Shown: positions 1 through 9,552, counted from the stretch's first letter. The stretch is 64,000 nt of DNA from UMGS1590 sp963558655 (GCA_963558655.1 CAUWHJ010000016.1:1-64000), one strand, 5' to 3'. The notes: generated from the sequence alone by a model not told the origin. Numbers and translations are program-made.

Positions 1-932
<932 letters not shown>

Positions 933-1027
933 GAGAATGGAAAGAAAGACGCGAAGAGTAAGAAAGACGAAGAGAGAAAGTTACTGTGTAATTTTGAGGG
1001 AGCGAGAAGCGAACTCAGAGAAATGAA

Positions 1028-1148
1028 TATCCTGGTGACGAAAGCGAAGGGGTCCCACCTGTACCCATACCGAACACAGAAGTTAAGCCCTTCAGCGCCG
1101 AAAATACTTGCTACTCTTTTGCTGGGAAGATAGGTCATTGCCAGGATA
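1028..1148 (+). rRNA. rrf: 5S ribosomal RNA
   Basis: The 5S rRNA is recognised by its central CCCATACCGAACACAGAAGTTAAG sequence. The outer helix is visible: TATCCTGG at the 5' end is the exact reverse complement of CCAGGATA at the 3' end. Length is about 121 nt, as expected. It follows 23S by about 95 bp, closing the rRNA operon; no tRNA gene follows. Confidence 0.95.
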
Positions 1149-1154
1149 AAGTGG

Positions 1155-1190
1155 AACCCCCACCTTGCTGATGCAGGGTGGGGGGTTTGT
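1155..1190 (+). terminator. rRNA operon terminator
   Basis: A strong G+C-rich hairpin (AACCCCCACCTTGC pairing with GCAGGGTGGGGGGTT, a short TGAT-type loop) is followed by T-rich sequence just after 5S. It is the expected intrinsic terminator of the rRNA operon. Confidence 0.9.
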
Positions 1191-1280
1191 TGTGTTGGGG
1201 GAGATTTTGTGTAAGTGGGATGATGAAAGTCGTAATATAGTGATGGTACATTTGCAGTGGTGGGTAGAGAGTGATTTAAT

Positions 1281-1317
1281 GAAAAGGCGAGCGCTTCAAA
1301 ACGCTCGCCTTTTCATG
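1281..1317 (+). terminator. Second hairpin after the rRNA operon
   Basis: A perfect 13-bp inverted repeat, GAAAAGGCGAGCG and CGCTCGCCTTTTC, encloses an 8-nt loop. Its flanks are A-rich on the left and T-rich on the right. It may be a back-up terminator for the rRNA operon. Confidence 0.6.
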
Positions 1318-1810
1318 AGTTTTTAGTTTTTTCATGAGTTTGTGGTTTTAATCTAAACGATGGGGGATTATGAGTTGTGTGAATTAAGTTTTAGAGTAGG
1401 GTTTTTAAGGTGTAAGGTCAATGACAAATGTATTTTGTTGCAGGCATTTCATGGAAGTCTGCATATTTGGCAATAATTCAGAGTTAAAGATAAGGTTAAT
1501 GTAGGCGCTTAAAGCGGCGAAGCATACATATGTTTGATAACTTATAAAATATATTTTGTATTTATGACGTGGACAAATGCGTGGCATAACGATTAACTGC
1601 AAGATAAAAAGTGTTGCATATTCAGATTGCAAGTGAGTACGCTTCGTCGTGCTATGATGAGCAAATATGTTGTGGAAAACCCCTTGAAATAGGCTTTTGT
1701 ACCATTGAGGAATATTACAGTTTAGACGAAGACGATATAAATACAATCAATATTAACTATTTTTCGTGTTTTCTAGAAGTGGACACAGCGATCTATCCCT
1801 AGGATAAGTC
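1318..1810. other. AT-rich intergenic stretch without a supported gene
   Basis: No open frame here has a convincing ribosome binding site or family resemblance. A short direct repeat (TTTTCATGAGTTT) occurs near 1311 and 1330. The rest is AT-rich spacer between the rRNA operon and the xsc promoter. Confidence 0.5.
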
Positions 1811-1839
1811 TTGTCAATGCAAAAGTTGTGTGCTATCTT
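1811..1839 (+). promoter_or_regulatory. Probable sigma-A promoter of xsc
   Basis: TTGTCA (1811-1816) and TATCTT (1834-1839) are separated by exactly 17 bp. The implied transcript has a 5' leader of about 125 nt before xsc. That leader contains a small GTTGC/GCAAC inverted repeat but no riboswitch I recognise. Confidence 0.55.
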
Positions 1840-1970
1840 AATAGTGTACTAAGTTGCTGATGCACTTCAATCTGGCAACGACCTCATCAAAGTTTTTTGT
1901 GCATTTTATTATTAGTAATGTTGAAGCCATTTAAAATGGTGGAACGTTTAATTTTTAAGGAGGCAATACA

Positions 1971-3728
1971 ATGGCAGAAAAACAAAAAATGACCCCAAGT
2001 GAAGCTATCGTTGAACAGCTCAGAATGGAAGGCGTTGAATACTGCGCAGGTATCGTAGGTTCCGCTTTCATGGATATGCTTGACTTATTCCCAGCTGCTG
2101 GTATTCGTTTCATCGCTTGCCGCGACGAACACACTGCTGGTCACATGATGGACGCTTACAACCGTGTTACTGGTAAAGTTGGTGTTTGCACCGGTCAAAA
2201 CGGCCCTGGTATCACCAACCTCGTTACCTCCGTTGCTACTGCTTACCAGGCTCACAGCCCAATGCTGATCATCGGTCCTTCCGCTGGTTCTGCATCTGTT
2301 GGTTGGGACGGTTTCCAGGAAGTTGATCAGGTTCCTATCTTTAAGCCTATCACCAAGAAAGCATTCCAGATTCCTCATCCAAGCCGTGCTGCTGACTGCG
2401 TACGTACTGCATTCCGCACCATGTATGCTGAACGTGGTCCTGTTTACCTCGATGTTCCACGTGACTACTTCTATGGCGAAGTTAACGACTTCATCCTTCC
2501 TCCAGAACAGTATCGTTCCACCTCTGGTTTGATTCCAGATCAGGATTCCCTGAAGAAAGCTGCTGAAGTTATCCTCGCTGCTAAGAAGCCAGTTATCATC
2601 AACGGTCGTGGTGTTGTTGACTCCGATGCCGTAGATGTTGTTGCTGAAATCGCTGAATACCTCAGCTGCCCAGTTGCTACTTCCTACCTCCACAACGATG
2701 CATTCCGTTACAGTGACCCACACTGGGTAGGGCCTATTGGTTACATGGGTTCCAAGGCTGCTATGTACAGCATCAAGGAAGCTGACTGCATCATCGCTAT
2801 TGGCTGCCGTCTCTCCTACTTCGGTACCCTGCCACAGTACGACATTAAGTACTTCCTGCAGGATGGTTCCCAGAAGATCGTTCAGATCGATGTTAACGCT
2901 AACCAGATCGCACGTACCCATCCAGTTGAAGTTGGTATCGTAGGCGATGCTCGCGTTACCGCTGAAGGTCTCCTCGCTCTCTTGAAAGAAGCTGGCGATC
3001 GTCCAGTTGACGAAGCTCGTATGGCTGACATCAAAGCTAAGAGAGATGCTTGGGAAGCTGAAATCGAAGAACTCGCTATGGAAGAAGCAGAACCAGGTAC
3101 CATTCATCCACGTCGTCTGCTCTTTGAAATGTGCAAAGTTAAACCAGAAGATTGCATCGTAACCACCGATATTGGTAACGTTTCTTCTACCGCTAACAGC
3201 TACCTGAAGTTCAACGCTCCACGTCTCCATGTTGCTTGCTTGACCAATGGTAACACTGGTTTCGCTCTCCAGGCTGCACTCGGTGCTAAGCTCGGTTGCC
3301 CAGATCACCATGTTATGTCTCTCGCTGGTGACGGTGCTTGGGGTATGTCCTTCTATGAAATCATGACTGCTGTTCAGGAAAACCTGCCTGTATTGGCTGT
3401 TGTATTCCGTAACAACGCATGGTGCGCTGAAAAGAAAAACCAGGTTGACTTCTACAACAACCGTTTCGTAGGTTGCGACATTCAGGCTCCATCTTGGGCT
3501 GAACTCGCTCGCGTTATGGGTGCAGAAGGCTTCTACCTCGATAAGGTTGAAGACATTCAGCCAACCTTCAAGAAGGCTTTCGAAATTTCTATGACCAAGC
3601 CAGTTGTCGTTGAAGCTCGTGTTGACGGCACCAAGCTTGCTCCTCCTTTCCGTAAAGACGCTCTGCATCTCCCAACTCGTTTCTTGCCAAGATACGAACA
3701 CCTCGATGCTAAGCACTTCAACGACTAA
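1971..3728 (+). CDS. xsc: Sulfoacetaldehyde acetyltransferase (Xsc)
   Basis: Xsc is a cytoplasmic thiamine-diphosphate enzyme that splits sulfoacetaldehyde with phosphate into acetyl phosphate and sulfite. At 585 aa it matches the family. The N-terminal ThDP pyrimidine domain has the catalytic Glu at about residue 53 in CRDEHTAGHMMDAYNR. The C-terminal domain has the ThDP motif GDGAW at about 453, ending in NN at about 481. The following AEKKNQVDFYNNRF stretch is characteristic of Xsc rather than acetolactate synthase. The start is set by AAGGAGG 6-7 nt before ATG. Codon use is extremely biased (GGT, CGT, TTC, AAC, ATC), implying very high expression. tpa lies downstream, giving a complete taurine-to-acetyl-phosphate route. 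Confidence 0.93.
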   Translation: MAEKQKMTPSEAIVEQLRMEGVEYCAGIVGSAFMDMLDLFPAAGIRFIACRDEHTAGHMMDAYNRVTGKVGVCTGQNGPGITNLVTSVATAYQAHSPMLIIGPSAGSASVGWDGFQEVDQVPIFKPITKKAFQIPHPSRAADCVRTAFRTMYAERGPVYLDVPRDYFYGEVNDFILPPEQYRSTSGLIPDQDSLKKAAEVILAAKKPVIINGRGVVDSDAVDVVAEIAEYLSCPVATSYLHNDAFRYSDPHWVGPIGYMGSKAAMYSIKEADCIIAIGCRLSYFGTLPQYDIKYFLQDGSQKIVQIDVNANQIARTHPVEVGIVGDARVTAEGLLALLKEAGDRPVDEARMADIKAKRDAWEAEIEELAMEEAEPGTIHPRRLLFEMCKVKPEDCIVTTDIGNVSSTANSYLKFNAPRLHVACLTNGNTGFALQAALGAKLGCPDHHVMSLAGDGAWGMSFYEIMTAVQENLPVLAVVFRNNAWCAEKKNQVDFYNNRFVGCDIQAPSWAELARVMGAEGFYLDKVEDIQPTFKKAFEISMTKPVVVEARVDGTKLAPPFRKDALHLPTRFLPRYEHLDAKHFND

Positions 3729-3778
3729 TCTCGTTGTCAACCAATACAATAGCGTCAGGCCTATAGGGTGACGTCTTC

Positions 3779-3828
3779 GGCCACCATATTTACTAAAAGG
3801 CGTGAATATGGTGGCCGTTATTTTTTAC
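3779..3828 (+). terminator. Intergenic terminator-like hairpin after xsc
   Basis: A perfect 12-bp stem, GGCCACCATATT and AATATGGTGGCC, with a 14-nt loop is followed by GTTATTTTTT. It lies between xsc and the next gene, so it probably ends most xsc transcripts and lets a minority read on into the downstream gene and tpa. Confidence 0.75.
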
Positions 3829-3844
3829 CATGGAGGCATAACGC

Positions 3845-4393
3845 TTGAAAACAACAAGAAAAAAAGAAAGTATCACAAGGAGCCACAATACAAGCATTCC
3901 GAATCCTTTTTCTCCGATTCCAGTACTTTACCGAAATGCAGACAAAAATCAGCTGATTTGGGATGTATTGGGACAAGACAATCTTATTTCTGCACTTGGT
4001 GCAGAGTGGGAAAAGGTAGAAGCAAAACTACCAGGCGAATGTGAAAAGTATACATTGCGCTATGCTATTGTTGGCGGTAAAGATAATCATTGCTTTGATG
4101 TGTGGGTTGAAGGTGCTGAAGCTGGAAAACATGACATCGAATGGATCTATGTTCGCTCTGTGATGGGTGGGCAGATTAAAATGATTTTGCCGGAGCGCGA
4201 TGCTCATGTATTGTTTGCAATGGCTGAAGATGATGCTTATATGTTTTGTACGAACGATCCATGTATTATGTGTTCTTTTGGCTGCAAACTGGGCTTTGAA
4301 TTTTACGCATATTCCAGAAGTGAAGGCTTATTAAAGAACGCTGTACAAATTGTTTATTCGAAACAAAATCCACATAATAATCCACTTATCTGA
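3845..4393 (+). CDS. Unrecognised Cys-rich protein between xsc and tpa
   Basis: I do not recognise this 182-aa protein. The start is TTG, supported by GGAGG 8 nt upstream. It has no signal peptide or membrane segment, so it is probably cytoplasmic. Near residue 137 there is a four-cysteine cluster, CTNDPCIMCSFGC (C-x4-C-x2-C-x3-C), which could hold a metal or an Fe-S cluster. Two more cysteines lie upstream. The middle of the protein is acidic and rich in beta-type residues. It sits between a terminator-like hairpin and tpa (15-bp gap to tpa), which ties it to taurine metabolism by position only. Its codon use is less biased than that of xsc and tpa, suggesting lower expression. Confidence 0.8.
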   Translation: MKTTRKKESITRSHNTSIPNPFSPIPVLYRNADKNQLIWDVLGQDNLISALGAEWEKVEAKLPGECEKYTLRYAIVGGKDNHCFDVWVEGAEAGKHDIEWIYVRSVMGGQIKMILPERDAHVLFAMAEDDAYMFCTNDPCIMCSFGCKLGFEFYAYSRSEGLLKNAVQIVYSKQNPHNNPLI

Positions 4394-4408
4394 AAGGAAG
4401 TATCCGAT

Positions 4409-5764
4409 ATGGCTTACAAACTGCCTACATTTACTCGTGAAGAAGTTCTCGATATGGACCATCGCTATAATATGCACTCTTGGTCTGCTCAGAAAAAACT
4501 GACTAAAATTATCCCTGTAGAAAAATCTGAAGGTATCTACTTCTGGGATTACAATGGCAAGAAATACTATGACATGAGCTCCCAGCTCGTTAACATGAAC
4601 CTTGGTCATGGTAACCAGTACATTATCGATGCTATCAAAGAACAGGCTGAACAGCTCTGCTTCATTGCTCCTGGTCAGTCCGTTGGCATTCGTGCTGCTC
4701 TCGCAAAGAGAATTGTAGAAAAGGCTCCAGAAGGCATGAGCCGTGTATTCTTCTGCAACGGTGGTGCAGACTCTAACGAAAACGCTATCAAGATGGCTCG
4801 TCTGGCTAGCGGTAAGGGCAAAATCCTGTCCATGTATCGTTCTTACCATGGTGCTACCATCGTAGCTGGTAACGTTTCCGGTGATGGCCGTCGTTTCTCC
4901 GCTGAAATCGGTGGTAACGCTCCTGGTGTTGTTCACTTCCATGGCCCATTCCCATATCGTGAAGAAATCAACTTTGCTAGCGAAGCTGAAGAAACCAAGT
5001 ATCATCTCGCTATGCTCGAAAAGACCATCATCGCTGAAGGTCATGACAAGATTGCTGCCATCATCCTTGAAACTGTTGTTGGTGCAAACGGTGTTATCAT
5101 GTACCCAGAAGGTTACCTCCAGGGCGTTCGCGATCTCTGCGACAAGTATGGCATCTTCATGATCTGCGACGAAGTTATGGCTGGTTTCGGTCGTACCGGT
5201 GAATGGTTCGCTATTCAGAACTGGGGCGTATCCCCTGATATGATCACCTTCGCAAAGGGTGTTAACTCCGGTTATGTACAGCTCGGTGGTATCGTTATGA
5301 ACGAAAAAGTGGCTAGCCACTTCGATGAAAACGTTCTCGGTTGCGGCTTGACCTATCAGGGTCATCCACTCGCTTGCGCTGCTGGTTATGCTTCTATGGA
5401 TTACTTCGAAGATCACCACGTTCTCGAAAACGTAAAGAAAGTCGGCAAAGTGCTCGGCGAAATCCTCGAAGAAATGAAGGAAAAACACGCTTGCGTTGGT
5501 GACGTTCGTTACATTGGTCTCTTCTCCGCTCTTGACCTCGTTAAGAACAAAGAAACCAAAGAACCAATCGATGCATATGGTCTTGGCAACCCTAACCAGG
5601 CAGCTGTTATTGCTAAGCTGAAAGAAAACGGTTTCTATACCTATGGCCGTGACAACGTTGTTCAAGTTTGCCCTCCACTGATCATCACCGAAGAAGAACT
5701 CCGCGAAGCTATGAAGATCCTCGACGAAGTTCTGACCTGGGCTGATGAACAGTTCTGCAAATAA
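4409..5764 (+). CDS. tpa: Taurine:pyruvate aminotransferase (Tpa)
   Basis: This is a class III PLP aminotransferase of 451 aa. Tpa converts taurine plus pyruvate to sulfoacetaldehyde plus L-alanine. The PLP-binding lysine is at about residue 283 in ITFAKGVNSGY. The upstream Asp is in ICDEVMAGFGRTG, and the ETVVGANGVIMYPEGYL stretch is Tpa-like. Substrate choice is inferred mainly from the neighbouring xsc; on sequence alone other omega-aminotransferases remain possible. ATG is preceded by GAAAGGAAG. Codon bias is as strong as in xsc, so the two enzymes appear matched for high output. Confidence 0.88.
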   Translation: MAYKLPTFTREEVLDMDHRYNMHSWSAQKKLTKIIPVEKSEGIYFWDYNGKKYYDMSSQLVNMNLGHGNQYIIDAIKEQAEQLCFIAPGQSVGIRAALAKRIVEKAPEGMSRVFFCNGGADSNENAIKMARLASGKGKILSMYRSYHGATIVAGNVSGDGRRFSAEIGGNAPGVVHFHGPFPYREEINFASEAEETKYHLAMLEKTIIAEGHDKIAAIILETVVGANGVIMYPEGYLQGVRDLCDKYGIFMICDEVMAGFGRTGEWFAIQNWGVSPDMITFAKGVNSGYVQLGGIVMNEKVASHFDENVLGCGLTYQGHPLACAAGYASMDYFEDHHVLENVKKVGKVLGEILEEMKEKHACVGDVRYIGLFSALDLVKNKETKEPIDAYGLGNPNQAAVIAKLKENGFYTYGRDNVVQVCPPLIITEEELREAMKILDEVLTWADEQFCK

Positions 5765-5788
5765 TTTCACGAGATAAGATAAGTGCAC

Positions 5789-5819
5789 AAGCGTCTCCGC
5801 ATTGCGGGGGCGCTTTTTT
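5789..5819 (+). terminator. Terminator after tpa
   Basis: The stem AAGCGTCTCCGC/GCGGGGGCGCTT (two G-U pairs) has a 3-nt loop and runs into TTTTTT. It closes the taurine cassette. Confidence 0.85.
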
Positions 5820-5920
5820 GATGCCTTATCAGCGTGTTGTTAGAAAGTGATGCATATAGAAAACAGTGTTGAATTTTTATAGAAATTGATAGATGGTGTA
5901 AAGTTTTTCAAATAATCGTC

Positions 5921-5967
5921 ATAAAACAATAAGCGACCGAATAAAGCTCGGTCGCTTGTTGTTTTAT
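5921..5967 (-). terminator. Terminator of the thi operon
   Basis: The hairpin AAGCGACCGA...TCGGTCGCTT is flanked by ATAAAACAA on one side and GTTGTTTTAT on the other. On the minus strand it overlaps the end of thiE and is followed by T-rich sequence. It could also stop leftover transcription arriving on the plus strand. Confidence 0.8.
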
Positions 5968-6563
5968 GGATGCTGTATTATGCTGCGGAGTCGTGTGGTG
6001 AGTGTTTCTGGGTTGGGGTCTGTCATGCTGGCGCTCATGAGGCAGGCTGCAGCTGGGTTGGCCGGGTACAAGAGGGGGAGTGTGTCTTTGGTGATGCCAC
6101 CGATGGCGTAGACGGGGATGTTGCAAGCTTGAACGATTTCTTCAAGGGCTGCGATGCCACGTGGTGGAAGGTTGGGTTTACACGGTGATGAAAAGATGTG
6201 GCCGTAGGTGACGGAGCTGGCACCAAGTTGCTGTGCTGAGAGGGCTTCTTCGAGGCTGTGCACAGAGATGCCCACGCTGTCAAACTCCTGCGGCAGCGGC
6301 GCAGCTATGGCTTCGGCGTAGGAAAGCTGAAGATGTGTGATGCCGATGTGTCGCGCTGCTTCAGATGTGCCACGTAGGATGAGGGGGACACCGTAGTGGC
6401 GGGCGATGGGCACGAGGTGGGCTGCGAAAGCATAGAGGGCGTCGGCCGACAGGTCTTTTTCTCGGATGAGTAGAGCATCGGGCTGGCCACTGAGGAGTCG
6501 TGTGAGATAGCCGAGCGGATCGCCGGTGATGCGTCGGCGTTCGGTGACATAGATGATTTTCAT
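5964..6563 (-). CDS. thiE: Thiamine-phosphate synthase (ThiE)
   Basis: ThiE joins the pyrimidine (HMP-PP) and thiazole phosphate moieties to give thiamine phosphate. The 199-aa TIM-barrel fits the family. It shows the early LIREKDLSADALY segment, a central VGISVHSLEEAL, the phosphate-binding YGHIFSSPCKPN region and a late PVYAIGGIT. It is the last gene of the minus-strand thiSFGHE operon and starts 5 bp after thiH ends. TenI, a ThiE paralogue, is an alternative, but the operon position favours ThiE. Confidence 0.85.
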   Translation of the reverse strand: MKIIYVTERRRITGDPLGYLTRLLSGQPDALLIREKDLSADALYAFAAHLVPIARHYGVPLILRGTSEAARHIGITHLQLSYAEAIAAPLPQEFDSVGISVHSLEEALSAQQLGASSVTYGHIFSSPCKPNLPPRGIAALEEIVQACNIPVYAIGGITKDTLPLLYPANPAAACLMSASMTDPNPETLTTRLRSIIQHP

Positions 6564-6568
6564 GGCAT

Positions 6569-7756
6569 TTAACCAACGTGGATATAATCGGTGTAGACTG
6601 GTTGCAAACCACGTTGAAGTAGTGCCTGATGCACTTCGCTAACGCTGCGTGGATCACTGATGTCAAATTGGGCATCGGTTTCTGTTTCGTGTGCGGTGGT
6701 GTCGGTATGACCGCCAACATCAGTATGCACACCAGCGGAAATTTTGGTAGCACAGATGTCAACAGCGGCATCTCGGAAGCCCTGACGTTCGCGGGTGGAG
6801 ATGGTCATGCTGATTTGTGGATGGTAAATGCGTTGGGCGCACATGATTTGCAGCAGTTGGGTTTCATGAACAGCGTCACTGATGTGGTTGTGGGCGTCGG
6901 ATTCTTCTTCGTTGACGAATGGGCGAATCCGTGGCACACTGATGGCAAGATCAGCTTCTGGGAATTTTTGCTGAACCAGTTCAATATGCAGTCCGGTGGC
7001 AAAGGCGTCTTTGCGGAAATCGTCGGAAAGACCCAACAATGCGCCAAAACCAGCGCCGCGAAAACCACCCATGAGCGCACGTTCCTGAGCATAGAAGCGG
7101 TATGGTAGACTGCGTTTGTTACCGCGCAGGTGAACCTCGGCGTATTTTTGGGGATCATAGGTTTCTTGAAACACGGTGACGAAGTCGGCGCCGCAGTTAT
7201 GGAGATATTTATAATCTTTGATATTGGCAGGATAAATTTCGATACCAACGGTGGAGAAGCGTTCGGCGGCGAGTTTGATGGCTTCGCCGATCCATTCGAT
7301 GCTGCTCATGCGTTCGGATTCGCCAGTGAGGATGAGAATATCTTGTAAGCCAGTGGCGGCGATGGTGTCGAGTTCTTTGATGAGTTCATCGTGCGAAAGC
7401 GCACCACGCTTGATGTGGTTGGAGCAGTTGAAACCACAATAGATGCAGCCGTTGTCACAGTAGTTGGCAATATAGAGCGGTGTAAAGAGGGAGATGCTGT
7501 TACCGAAGCGGGCACGGGTGATGCTGCGCGCTTTTTGCGCCATTTCTTCAATGTAAGCTTCTGCTGCTGGGGAGAGAAGTGCCTTGAAGTCTTCCAGACT
7601 GCATTCATCGTGAGTGAGGGCTGCTTCAACATCGGCAGCACTGTAACTGTCAGGGGTATAGTTTTTGGCAGCATTGAGTACGGTGTTCAAAGTGGTTGGA
7701 TCGAGTTGATCCATACCTTCGCGATAGGTCATTACATCCCAAGTTTCTGCAATCAT
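6569..7756 (-). CDS. thiH: 2-iminoacetate synthase (ThiH), radical SAM
   Basis: ThiH is the anaerobic radical-SAM enzyme that cleaves tyrosine to dehydroglycine and p-cresol, supplying the glycine-derived part of the thiazole. Residue count is 395. The [4Fe-4S] motif is CDNGCIYC (C-x3-C-x2-C) near residue 99, preceded by LFTPLYIANY. The C-terminal ISTRERQGFRDAAVD region, a His-rich stretch and the QPVYTDYIH end are typical. GGAGG precedes the ATG. Use of ThiH rather than ThiO glycine oxidase fits an anaerobe. Confidence 0.93.
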   Translation of the reverse strand: MIAETWDVMTYREGMDQLDPTTLNTVLNAAKNYTPDSYSAADVEAALTHDECSLEDFKALLSPAAEAYIEEMAQKARSITRARFGNSISLFTPLYIANYCDNGCIYCGFNCSNHIKRGALSHDELIKELDTIAATGLQDILILTGESERMSSIEWIGEAIKLAAERFSTVGIEIYPANIKDYKYLHNCGADFVTVFQETYDPQKYAEVHLRGNKRSLPYRFYAQERALMGGFRGAGFGALLGLSDDFRKDAFATGLHIELVQQKFPEADLAISVPRIRPFVNEEESDAHNHISDAVHETQLLQIMCAQRIYHPQISMTISTRERQGFRDAAVDICATKISAGVHTDVGGHTDTTAHETETDAQFDISDPRSVSEVHQALLQRGLQPVYTDYIHVG

Positions 7757-7758
7757 GA

Positions 7759-8526
7759 TTAGTCCTCCAAAAATCCTGTGAGTGGGCTGGATGCACTGGC
7801 TTTGTCGGTGAGAACGCGGCCAGGACCAGCAAGATAAGCGAGACGGCCGGCGCGGGTAGCGAGGCCAAAGGCGCGTGCCATTTTACGTACGTCGCCGGCG
7901 GTGGCGATGGCTGTGTTGCACATGATGGCATCAGCACCCATTTCCATGGCTTCTGCGGCTTGGCTTGGTTTGCCGATACCAGCGTCAACGATAATAGGCA
8001 AATCAATGTGGGCGATGATTTCGGCAATTTCAGCCTTGTGAACGAGACCGCGATTGGTACCGATTGGTGCTGCAAGTGGCATAACAGCAGCTGCGCCAGC
8101 ATCGACAAGGGCTTTAGCGGTGTCGAGATCTGGGTACATATATGGGAGCACGACAAAGCCACGGTCGGCAAGCATCTTTGTAGCACGCACGGTTTCAGCG
8201 TTATCTGGGAGCAGCCAGCGACTGTCGTTAATGACTTCGACTTTGACCCAGTTGCCACAGCCCATGGCACGAGAAAGCTCAGCGATACGCACGGCTTCCT
8301 CAGCGTTACGAGCGCCGGAAGTGTTTGGAAGCAGCGTGATGCCTTCTGGAATATGCGAGAGAATGTCTTCGGCACCATGTGGATTGGCACGGCGTAATGC
8401 GAGGGTTATGATTTCACCACCGCCTTCTTCAATAACGGCGTTGATGAGGTCGAGGGAGAATTTCCCGCTTCCTAAGATGAGGCGGCTGGAGAAGGTTTTG
8501 CCGCCAAGGTGTAAAAGGTCGTTCAT
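7759..8526 (-). CDS. thiG: Thiazole synthase (ThiG)
   Basis: ThiG builds the thiazole phosphate ring from deoxyxylulose phosphate, ThiS thiocarboxylate and dehydroglycine. The 255-aa product contains the family signatures SRLILGSGKF near the N terminus, LPNTSGARNAEEAVR, KVEVINDSRWLLPD and APIGTNRGL. The start at MNDLLHLGG is chosen because AAGGAAG lies 6 nt upstream; longer in-frame starts lack this spacing. The stop lies two bases before thiH. Confidence 0.93.
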   Translation of the reverse strand: MNDLLHLGGKTFSSRLILGSGKFSLDLINAVIEEGGGEIITLALRRANPHGAEDILSHIPEGITLLPNTSGARNAEEAVRIAELSRAMGCGNWVKVEVINDSRWLLPDNAETVRATKMLADRGFVVLPYMYPDLDTAKALVDAGAAAVMPLAAPIGTNRGLVHKAEIAEIIAHIDLPIIVDAGIGKPSQAAEAMEMGADAIMCNTAIATAGDVRKMARAFGLATRAGRLAYLAGPGRVLTDKASASSPLTGFLED

Positions 8527-8552
8527 GTTCATCTTCCTTTCATTTGTCATAG

Positions 8553-9365
8553 TTATGGAGTGATTTCTCCAAGTAATAAACGCATGATTAACGTGGCTTG
8601 TGCGGAGGCGCAAAGTCCAACGCGTGGTGCCATTAAACCAATGCCATCTTCGCCTTCACTTTCGCTGTCGCCAACCATATAGAAATGTGGCAAAACCTGC
8701 TGACTTATGATGGCGTTGCCGCTGGCATAACCAGCCATGCCACTGCTGCCAACAAGCGTAGCATTTGGTAAGGCGGTGAGGATGGTTTGCGTAAGCAATG
8801 CTTTGTTTTCCGGATGATCTAAACATTCGCATATAAGCGGCCAATCTGTAAGCAGCGGTGCTATGTTGTCTTTGTTGAGCCAGACGGTTGCAGTTTCTAC
8901 TTGTGTGAGAGGCGCAAAATTTGCGAGTGTGGTGGCCAATGCCTGGGTTTTCAGCTGTCCGATTTGGCTGATGGTATAATGTTGTCGTGCCAAATTTGTC
9001 GGCTCAACGGTGTCGCCGTCAATGAGCAGAAGCCGGCCAACGCCGAGGCGAGCCAGTTCGATGGCAACGAGGGAACCTAATCCGCCAAGCCCGCAGATGG
9101 CTACCTGCCCTATCTGGAGCCGTCTCATGACTTCTTTGCCATAACGGGCTTGGTAGATGGCTTGCCAGAGAGCAGGCGATGGTGTCTGTGCAGCGTTAAA
9201 CATCAGCGCATGGTCCCCATCAGCAAGAGCGGTTTGCCAACCGCGATGGTGTCCATTGATAAGGAGCGTATCGGCGGTGATGTTGCGCTCGGCACGCAGC
9301 GCTGCATAATCCGGTGCGGCAGTGGTGATGAACGCACCATTTAAGTAAAGTTCTATCTTAACCAC
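8553..9365 (-). CDS. thiF: ThiS adenylyltransferase (ThiF), with N-terminal extension
   Basis: ThiF activates the C-terminal glycine of ThiS by adenylation before sulfur transfer. The 270-aa product has an E1-like nucleotide-binding fold: CGLGGLGS near residue 92, then LIDGDTVEPTNLARQHY. About 70 residues precede this and resemble a beta-grasp ThiS-like domain (family-2 ThiF arrangement, inferred). The paired CxxC zinc motifs of E. coli ThiF are absent; only an ICEC segment is seen. The start is GTG and overlaps the thiS stop by 8 bp, suggesting translational coupling. Confidence 0.85.
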   Translation of the reverse strand: MVKIELYLNGAFITTAAPDYAALRAERNITADTLLINGHHRGWQTALADGDHALMFNAAQTPSPALWQAIYQARYGKEVMRRLQIGQVAICGLGGLGSLVAIELARLGVGRLLLIDGDTVEPTNLARQHYTISQIGQLKTQALATTLANFAPLTQVETATVWLNKDNIAPLLTDWPLICECLDHPENKALLTQTILTALPNATLVGSSGMAGYASGNAIISQQVLPHFYMVGDSESEGEDGIGLMAPRVGLCASAQATLIMRLLLGEITP

Positions 9366-9552
9366 CTCCTACAAATTGCACCACTTCTAACTTGTCGTTA
9401 TCGGTGAGCAAAGTTTCGGCAAATTGTTCGCGTGTGATGATGGTGCCATTGCGTTCTACCACCACGCGTTGAACGTTGTATCCATTGTGAACAAGAAAAT
9501 CGGCGAGTGTTACTGGCGTTTTCAGCGTTGTGTCTTTTCCATTGACACGCAT
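9358..9552 (-). CDS. thiS: Sulfur carrier protein ThiS
   Basis: ThiS is the ubiquitin-like sulfur carrier for thiazole formation. The 64-aa product starts MRVNGKD and ends in the obligatory Gly-Gly (EVVQFVGGG). AAGGAGG stands 6-7 nt before this ATG; a longer frame upstream is rejected for that reason. It is the first gene of the operon. Confidence 0.92.
   Translation of the reverse strand: MRVNGKDTTLKTPVTLADFLVHNGYNVQRVVVERNGTIITREQFAETLLTDNDKLEVVQFVGGG

Noticed and set aside
1405..1802. Frames of 113 aa (minus) and 63 aa (plus) in the spacer before xsc
   Set aside because: They are AT-rich, lack ribosome binding sites and overlap each other; no family resemblance.
2085..3749. A 554-aa open frame antisense to xsc
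   Set aside because: It arises from the strong codon bias of xsc and has no recognisable domains. The same holds for the long antisense frames over tpa (4331-5788), carB (23427-25100) and leuA (53501-54664).
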